From positions 97,046-161,045 of the forward strand of contig JAKLJE010000008.1 of NCBI GenBank assembly GCA_023151315.1: DNA of 64,000 nt. The letters run 5' to 3'. The stretch is from Bacteroidia bacterium. GTDB taxonomy: Bacteria > Bacteroidota > Bacteroidia > Palsa-965. The notes beneath the pieces were generated by a model. It worked only from the letters and a program-made list of their open reading frames with translations. It ran no database searches and was not told the origin of the DNA. Positions 59,246-64,000 of this stretch are shown piece by piece. The first letter of the stretch is position 1; each line of letters begins with the position of its first letter. Both the position numbers and the translations under genes were made by a program.

Positions 59246-60760
59246 ATGAAGCCAACTGTAGTATTGTTTATTCTAATGGTCGGGGTCCGATTCGCTGCTG
59301 TTTCACAGTCAAGTGAGACGAGATCAATCGTTGGGCCACAAAACGCCAGTTACTGGAGCGTTACACAAAGTAATAACAACCTCCTTTTGGCTGGACAGTT
59401 ATCAACCACCAATTCCCAAGCAGATCTTTTAATCACGGTGTGCGACACAAACCTAAATACACTTTGGTCGCGACAATACTTGTCTGCTTTAGATGGTGAG
59501 TTATTGAAACATTGCGCCTTAAGTGGAGCAAAATCAGTGGTTGCCACTCAACCCAAGACAAGCTCACAGAATAGCTCATTAGCAGTAATTGACTCTGCCG
59601 GTAATTTCTTATACGGGGTCGCTCTTCCTCTTTCTCAAGGAAAAATAACAGATGTATGCGTCTCGCAAGACAGCTTCATTTTGGTTCTTTATCAAAATCT
59701 AGACACTTCTTACGTCACAAAATTTGACTTGCAGTTGGTTGTTGTCTGGTCCAAGTCTTTATATCTGTATGGCAGACTTAGCTTTCCGAAAGGGACTTGC
59801 GACCGTCAAGGTAATTTACTCTTTTTTGCTTACAACGTAGGAGACACAGGAAACCACATTTGCGCTTTACTAGATAGTTCCGGGAACTTGATTTGGGAGA
59901 AAGCGTTTCACATCAGTTTAAGAGATCCATTTCCATTCGTGTGGCGCGACGGATATGGAATAGCATCCACCACATCAAACAATGGATATGAATATCCTTG
60001 CGTATTGAAATTAGACACCAATGGGAGTCCTATTAATTCAGAATACTACTTCAATACGTATGCATCTAACTTCGTTAACAATATACTCGTTGTTGGCGAC
60101 ACTATGTTGATCCTTTGCGGCGATTCAAATCCCAATCAAACAAACCCGCTGTATTATCCTTCGTTAACAGAAATACCATTGACCGGAAACCCGAACGTTA
60201 AACAAACAATACACTCCTATCAAAGTTGGCTTACTCATAGCTTCTTTGGAGTGGCTGAGATAAATCAAAAGACCTACGCTATCGGGAAATATTGTTTAGC
60301 CGGTTACGTTCCGTATATACTCTCAACCGATAATATTGAATTTGGTTGTTATGCTGTAACCACAACACTTCAAAACAGCCCACTATCATTTATGCAAGAT
60401 TCTGTTTCCATTAGTTTAAGTTCAAGTCCCAATCCATTCTATACTAATTCTTGGTCCACTGCAACAAGCACAGCAACGCTACCGCAGATGTGCGCCGTTG
60501 GAATATCAGCAAGCGAACAAGTATTAGATAATCTCGTCATAAGTCCGAATCCTAGCACCGAATACATTAGTATAAGCGGGAACCTTCAACCATACGAATA
60601 CGTCATAGTTAATAGCCTGGGACAAATTGTAATGGCTGGATATGGTCAACCAAGGGAATCTATTGATATCCGAAACTTAGTGCCGGGAGTTTATTTTATA
60701 ACTATACGGGACGATCGGGAATCAACCTCCCATTCCCAATTTGTAAAGTCGGATCAATAG
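59246..60760 (+). CDS. T9SS-sorted secreted protein, propeller-like
   Basis: 504 residues with a signal peptide (MKPTVVLFILMVGVRFAAVSQ). The body has repeats like VCDTNLNTLWSRQYLSALDG, DSAGNFLYGVALPLS, LDSSGNLIWEKAF, the same SBBP/delta-60-like type as in the large protein at 20266. The end from LVISPNPSTEYISISG to GVYFITIRDDRESTSHSQF is a T9SS type A sorting domain. The gene is A+T-rich compared with its neighbours, again like the one at 20266, hinting at shared history. Upstream (58982-59245) I see no other gene. Confidence 0.85.
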   Translation: MKPTVVLFILMVGVRFAAVSQSSETRSIVGPQNASYWSVTQSNNNLLLAGQLSTTNSQADLLITVCDTNLNTLWSRQYLSALDGELLKHCALSGAKSVVATQPKTSSQNSSLAVIDSAGNFLYGVALPLSQGKITDVCVSQDSFILVLYQNLDTSYVTKFDLQLVVVWSKSLYLYGRLSFPKGTCDRQGNLLFFAYNVGDTGNHICALLDSSGNLIWEKAFHISLRDPFPFVWRDGYGIASTTSNNGYEYPCVLKLDTNGSPINSEYYFNTYASNFVNNILVVGDTMLILCGDSNPNQTNPLYYPSLTEIPLTGNPNVKQTIHSYQSWLTHSFFGVAEINQKTYAIGKYCLAGYVPYILSTDNIEFGCYAVTTTLQNSPLSFMQDSVSISLSSSPNPFYTNSWSTATSTATLPQMCAVGISASEQVLDNLVISPNPSTEYISISGNLQPYEYVIVNSLGQIVMAGYGQPRESIDIRNLVPGVYFITIRDDRESTSHSQFVKSDQ

Positions 60761-60851
60761 GCATGGCTGTATCTGATCTGTAAAATATTTTCTACCCTTT
60801 GGCTGAATAACGCGTAGAAAAGTTACTCGTTTGAAATTGTAACTTGGCGTC

Positions 60852-62249
60852 ATGCTTGCCGCAGCAGTGTTCATCTATCTTTTTCTGAGTCTGGCAGCCG
60901 GAGTTCTGGCCGGTCGATTGGTTAAGACGGAATCTGATTTCGTTTCTGCAGGTCGCAAACTGCCGCTGATCATTGCCACAGCAACAGTATTTGCAACTTG
61001 GTTCGGATCGGAAACCGTTCTTGGAGCGTCATCTCGATTTCTGGATGAAGGAATCAACGGAACGATAGAAGATCCTTTCGGTGCTTCACTTTGTTTACTG
61101 CTCGTTGGTTTGTTCTTTGCGCGACCGTTATACCGAATGAATCTGCTGACATTCGGTGATTACTATAAAGTAACGTATGGGCCGAAAGCGGAATTTGTTG
61201 CCGCTGTTTTTCTGATTCTGTCTTATTTAGGATGGGTGGCCGCACAACTCGTCGCATCTGGCATCATCATTCATTCCGTTATTCCTTGGATCGGAATTAC
61301 GCAGGGCGTGTTGATTTCCGCATTCATTGTTATCACTTACACCGTTACCGGAGGAATGTGGGCCGTGTCGATCACGGATTTCATTCAAACCATTCTGATC
61401 ATTGTCGGGCTGATCATAGCCGCCGCAATATTGATTCCTGAATCGGGCGGCATCAGTCACCTGATTGATTCCGCTCCGGAAAATTTCTTTCGGATTAATC
61501 CGGAACGAACCTGGCAGGGATGGCTCACGCATATTGCTGCGTGGATTACGATCGGACTTGGATCCATTCCGCAGCAGGACGTTTATCAACGTGTAATGGC
61601 TTCGAAGAATGAAAAGACCGCTGTTCGATCTTCTTTGCTTGGCGCAGGATTGTATCTGACTATTGCGTTGATTCCTTTGCTGCTTACTCTTTGTTCAAAA
61701 CAGTTACTGAGTGAGATTCCTTCTGATGCGCAGTTAACATTGCCCATGCTCATTTTAAACCATACCGGAACAATTGTTCAGATTCTGTTTTTTGGCGCGC
61801 TCCTATCCGCAGTAATGAGTACAGCCAGCGGAGCGTTGCTTGCACCTGCAGTAATTCTTGCAGAGAATATTGTTGTTCCCCGATTGAACGTTGCCCCGGA
61901 AGATAAATCCAAACTTCGCATTACACGGATTTGTGTAATCCTGATAGGAATCATTTCTACCGGATTCGCATTGTGGCGACAAGACATTTACGAATTAGTC
62001 GGAGAAGCATCGGTGATCAGTCTGGTAGGTTTATTTGTTCCGCTTTGTGCCGGATTATTCTTTAAATCGAGAAATGAAATTGCCGCAATAGTTTCAATGA
62101 TCGGTGGAACAACAATATGGATTCTCGCAGAATTCATGGAGACGGAAATACCTCCTCTTTTATTCGGACTTGCTGCAGCGATCACCACGATGGTATTTAT
62201 TTCTGTAATTTTACCGCAGAAGAGGAAGGATGCTTCATTACACGACTGA
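60852..62249 (+). CDS. Sodium:solute symporter (SSS family)
   Basis: 465 residues with about 13 membrane helices. The N-terminal AGRLVKTESDFVSAGRKLPLIIATATVFATWFGSETVLGASS is the usual opening of the SSS (PutP/SGLT-like) family, and GGMWAVSITDFIQTIL and GSIPQQDVYQRVMASKN follow. It carries a solute together with Na+ into the cell; the solute cannot be told. TAACTTGG (60840-60847) ends 4 nt before the ATG. Its 3' end overlaps the start of the next gene by 20 nt, suggesting that the two are translated together. Confidence 0.88.
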   Translation: MLAAAVFIYLFLSLAAGVLAGRLVKTESDFVSAGRKLPLIIATATVFATWFGSETVLGASSRFLDEGINGTIEDPFGASLCLLLVGLFFARPLYRMNLLTFGDYYKVTYGPKAEFVAAVFLILSYLGWVAAQLVASGIIIHSVIPWIGITQGVLISAFIVITYTVTGGMWAVSITDFIQTILIIVGLIIAAAILIPESGGISHLIDSAPENFFRINPERTWQGWLTHIAAWITIGLGSIPQQDVYQRVMASKNEKTAVRSSLLGAGLYLTIALIPLLLTLCSKQLLSEIPSDAQLTLPMLILNHTGTIVQILFFGALLSAVMSTASGALLAPAVILAENIVVPRLNVAPEDKSKLRITRICVILIGIISTGFALWRQDIYELVGEASVISLVGLFVPLCAGLFFKSRNEIAAIVSMIGGTTIWILAEFMETEIPPLLFGLAAAITTMVFISVILPQKRKDASLHD

Positions 62250-62907
62250 AATAGATTTAGGCGGTATCATTATCCGCGATCCGGTTACAACAGTTACTAA
62301 TCTTGGGATTTTTGCTTTTGGACTTGGATGCTATCGTCGTCTCACGCGTGAAGACCTCGAATACCCGAATAAAAACTGGAATTACTTCTTTCTTCTCGTC
62401 GGTATTGCTTCGCTCATCGGTGTAGCCGTTCACGGATTCTCAAAATACATTCAGGAGCCGGTGCATTTTTACGTGTGGTGGATAATGGGTGTTGTTCAGG
62501 GAGCAGGAATGTCGTTGGCTCAGTTTGGTGTTGGCTCCAATGTCTTTGCAAAGCATAAATCATTGATCGGAATAATTTCAATTATTCAGTTTGTTCTGTT
62601 TGCCGGAGGATTATTGATTACCGGGAAATTCGGGATTGCCACAATACATATCGCTTTGTGTCTTGTTCCGATAATGATCTATTACATCTTTCACGGAGCA
62701 AAAGGTAAAAAAGCAGAAATGCTGGTGGCCGCAGGAATTATTGTTTCAGTAATGACAGCCGTGGTGCACACCTTTAAATTGTCGTTCGGACAATGGTTCA
62801 ATCACAACGACATCTCACATGTGCTGATCATCATCAGTCTTGTATTGATGTATCGCGGTGTGAAAGCCGGACTTTACGTACGATCCGCGTTTATTTCTCC
62901 AGCATAA
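62230..62907 (+). CDS. DUF6962-like multispanning membrane protein
   Basis: 225 residues, seven hydrophobic segments. The N-terminus (TTEIDLGGIIIRDPVTTVTNLGIFAFGLGCYRR) recalls DUF6962. The last segments end LIIISLVLMYRGVKAG. The start codon lies inside the end of the symporter gene (20-nt overlap), so both may work together, although the role is unknown. It overlaps the convergent cupin gene by 17 nt. Confidence 0.65.
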   Translation: MLHYTTEIDLGGIIIRDPVTTVTNLGIFAFGLGCYRRLTREDLEYPNKNWNYFFLLVGIASLIGVAVHGFSKYIQEPVHFYVWWIMGVVQGAGMSLAQFGVGSNVFAKHKSLIGIISIIQFVLFAGGLLITGKFGIATIHIALCLVPIMIYYIFHGAKGKKAEMLVAAGIIVSVMTAVVHTFKLSFGQWFNHNDISHVLIIISLVLMYRGVKAGLYVRSAFISPA

Positions 62908-63286
62908 TCCTGTCGGATCCGTCGAAGTACGGGGCCTGAATGGAAATAATCCGCAGCGGAACCGGTGAAGTTACTTTTGCGGAATGCGGCGTTCCTTTAG
63001 GAATGAAAACTACATCTCCTGCTTTGATGTGAATGTTCTGATCTCCCAGACGCATATCCGCTTCGCCGGAAAGCACAACCACTTGCTCCGTATGATGCGC
63101 ATGGTAATGCAGTTTTACTTCTGCAGGAATTTCTATGATAAAACTGCTTGACAAGGAATCCGAGTGAAGCGCTTTGACGAAATTTTTCTTCGCGTCGGGC
63201 GATTTCACAGTATCCGTGCTGATGACACCTTGAGCTGATAGTGAAATGCCTGCAATTGCAAGAAGGAGCGTGATCAGTGTTTTCAT
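62891..63286 (-). CDS. Secreted cupin-domain protein
   Basis: 131 residues with a signal peptide (MKTLITLLLAIAGISLSAQG). The cupin motif 1 is HYHAHHTEQVVVLSGEADMRLGD and motif 2 is KAGDVVFIPKGTPHSAKV, with His and Glu metal ligands, so a small metal-binding beta-barrel, probably in the periplasm. Substrate unknown. It converges with the membrane-protein gene and overlaps it by 17 nt. Confidence 0.82.
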   Translation of the reverse strand: MKTLITLLLAIAGISLSAQGVISTDTVKSPDAKKNFVKALHSDSLSSSFIIEIPAEVKLHYHAHHTEQVVVLSGEADMRLGDQNIHIKAGDVVFIPKGTPHSAKVTSPVPLRIISIQAPYFDGSDRIMLEK

Positions 63287-63326
63287 TTCCAGAGTAGCGG
63301 AGTGGTAAAGTAAACCAGTAGGTTAG

Positions 63327-63414
63327 TATTGAAGTATAAGAGTATTGAAGTATAAGAGTATTGAAGTATAAGAGTATTGAAGTATAAGAGTATAGAAGTA
63401 TTGAGGTATAAAGG
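63327..63414. repeat. 16-bp tandem repeats (TATTGAAGTATAAGAG)
   Basis: Four perfect copies (63327-63390), a fifth diverged copy (63391-63406) and a half copy. A+T-rich. They lie between the cupin gene and the transposase, in a 349-nt stretch with no other gene. Confidence 0.95.
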
Positions 63415-63516
63415 TAACACTCTAATACTTTGATATGTAATAGTCGAGACTTGATCTGACAGTCAAGGGTCAAAAATCATTCACAGAACTCAGGCGAAGA
63501 TAGCGCGTTGCTCCAT

Positions 63517-63583
63517 AACTGTCAAGAGCAAGGCAAGTGTCAGATCAGCGCGCTTGCATTCGCGTCTGACACTCTTGACAGTT
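63517..63583. mobile_element. Inverted repeats near the left end of the IS
   Basis: AACTGTCAAGAG (63517-63528) pairs perfectly with CTCTTGACAGTT (63572-63583), and inside are GTGTCAGA / TCTGACAC (63537-63544, 63565-63572). TGATCTGACA near 63450 is a further inverted copy of the TGTCAGATCA type. These TGTCAGA-type ends fit the IS481 family, but the element's other end is outside the window, so its borders are not proven. Confidence 0.45.
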
Positions 63584-63635
63584 TTCCGCAACTTGCGCAA
63601 TTGGGTGCCTAAGTTCAATGAATGATTCTTCATGT

Positions 63636-64000
63636 TCATTCTTGTTCAACGAGTGTCTCCAACATTTTGCTCTTTGCAAGATGAATGCTATCGACGAACG
63701 TTTGCATTGGTGTTTTTCCGAAGCAGTACTTTCCTGTGTGTGTTCGCTCATTGTTGTAATAGTCGATCCACGCGTCCAGATCCGCTTGAAGTTCCTCGAT
63801 TGAAGAATAAAGTTTCTTGCGGAAGGCAATGGCGTAAAACTCATCCTGGATTGTGCGATGGAACCGCTCACAGATTCCATTGCTTTGCGGATGTCTCACT
63901 TTTGTTTTGCTGTGCTCGATACCTTCGAGGTCCAGATACAAGGCGTATTCGTGATATTCGCGCTTGCCGCAGTATTCTGTTCCGCGGTCAGTTAACATGC
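63636..64000 (-). CDS. IS481-like transposase, C-terminal part (cut by window edge)
   Basis: 120 visible residues of a DDE integrase-core transposase whose start lies beyond the window. LTDRGTEYC supplies the second Asp, and NGICERFHRTIQDEFY the Glu. The ending YYNNERTHTGKYCFGKTPMQTF...AKSKML is typical of the IS481 family. No stop or frameshift is seen in the visible part, so it may be active. Confidence 0.85.
   Translation of the reverse strand, partial: MLTDRGTEYCGKREYHEYALYLDLEGIEHSKTKVRHPQSNGICERFHRTIQDEFYAIAFRKKLYSSIEELQADLDAWIDYYNNERTHTGKYCFGKTPMQTFVDSIHLAKSKMLETLVEQE

Overview
The window is chromosomal DNA from a member of the Bacteroidota, probably a free-living gliding or surface-associated lineage; I cannot name the order. 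The evidence is: seven secreted proteins, five with a recognisable type IX secretion (T9SS) C-terminal sorting domain and two with an unusual related ending; a PorP/SprF family outer-membrane protein; an ATP synthase operon that lacks the beta and epsilon genes, as is usual in this phylum; promoters of the TAnnTTTG (-7) type; and almost no Shine-Dalgarno sequences. Most of the window is ordinary core genome. Mobile DNA is limited to an IS481-like transposase cut by the right edge, plus a few repeats and gene remnants.

Layout. 1-6.0 kb: end of an unknown gene, then an AtpI-like membrane protein and atpB-E-F-H-A-G, with hairpins in three intercistronic gaps and a terminator. 6.0-13.2 kb: DUF1801 protein, two GT-C type membrane proteins, gpsA and a T9SS-sorted BNR-like protein. 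13.2-20 kb (minus strand): lysS, uvrC, a lipoprotein, PorP/SprF, a membrane-anchored putative anti-sigma factor and an ECF sigma factor. 20-25 kb: a large T9SS-sorted propeller/Ig protein, a small secreted protein and a DUF6438 protein inside a segment bounded by a duplicated 3' end of rnc. 25.3-28.3 kb: acpP-fabF-rnc and an iodotyrosine-deiodinase-like nitroreductase. 28.4-32 kb: lipoprotein, class V aminotransferase, purN and an OmpA-like protein. 32-40.3 kb (minus strand): NarL-type response regulator, propeller histidine kinase, a secreted WG-repeat/zinc-ribbon protein and a T9SS-sorted protein. 40.3-49.8 kb: purN fragment, rlmF, tRNA-CAT with tandem repeats, metallophosphoesterase, PP2C-type phosphatase, membrane redoxin, HAD hydrolase, T9SS protein, methylmalonyl-CoA epimerase and a secreted protein. 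50-64 kb: peptide-binding lipoprotein, DUF4139 protein, DnaJ-domain protein, typA, a tiny histone-H1-like gene, an RsmB-like methyltransferase, a T9SS protein, a sodium:solute symporter, a cupin and the IS.

Two regulatory modules stand out. (1) Three copies of a TAC-N10-GTA inverted repeat, in the 7-2-7 layout known for NarL, lie upstream of the response regulator, the WG-repeat gene and the T9SS-sorted gene, with a half site before the kinase. In the last two target genes the repeat ends exactly 49 nt before the start codon and overlaps the -33 element, so this looks like a self-contained two-component regulon. (2) The ECF sigma / anti-sigma / PorP cluster shares an upstream GCAACCTTTT element between the sigma and porP genes, and the predicted periplasmic tail of the anti-sigma carries the same DQIDPxxGFVYxT motif as the adjacent PorP protein. 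This suggests that the anti-sigma senses the T9SS machinery by mimicking PorP. Function assignments are from sequence reading only; no database search was possible.
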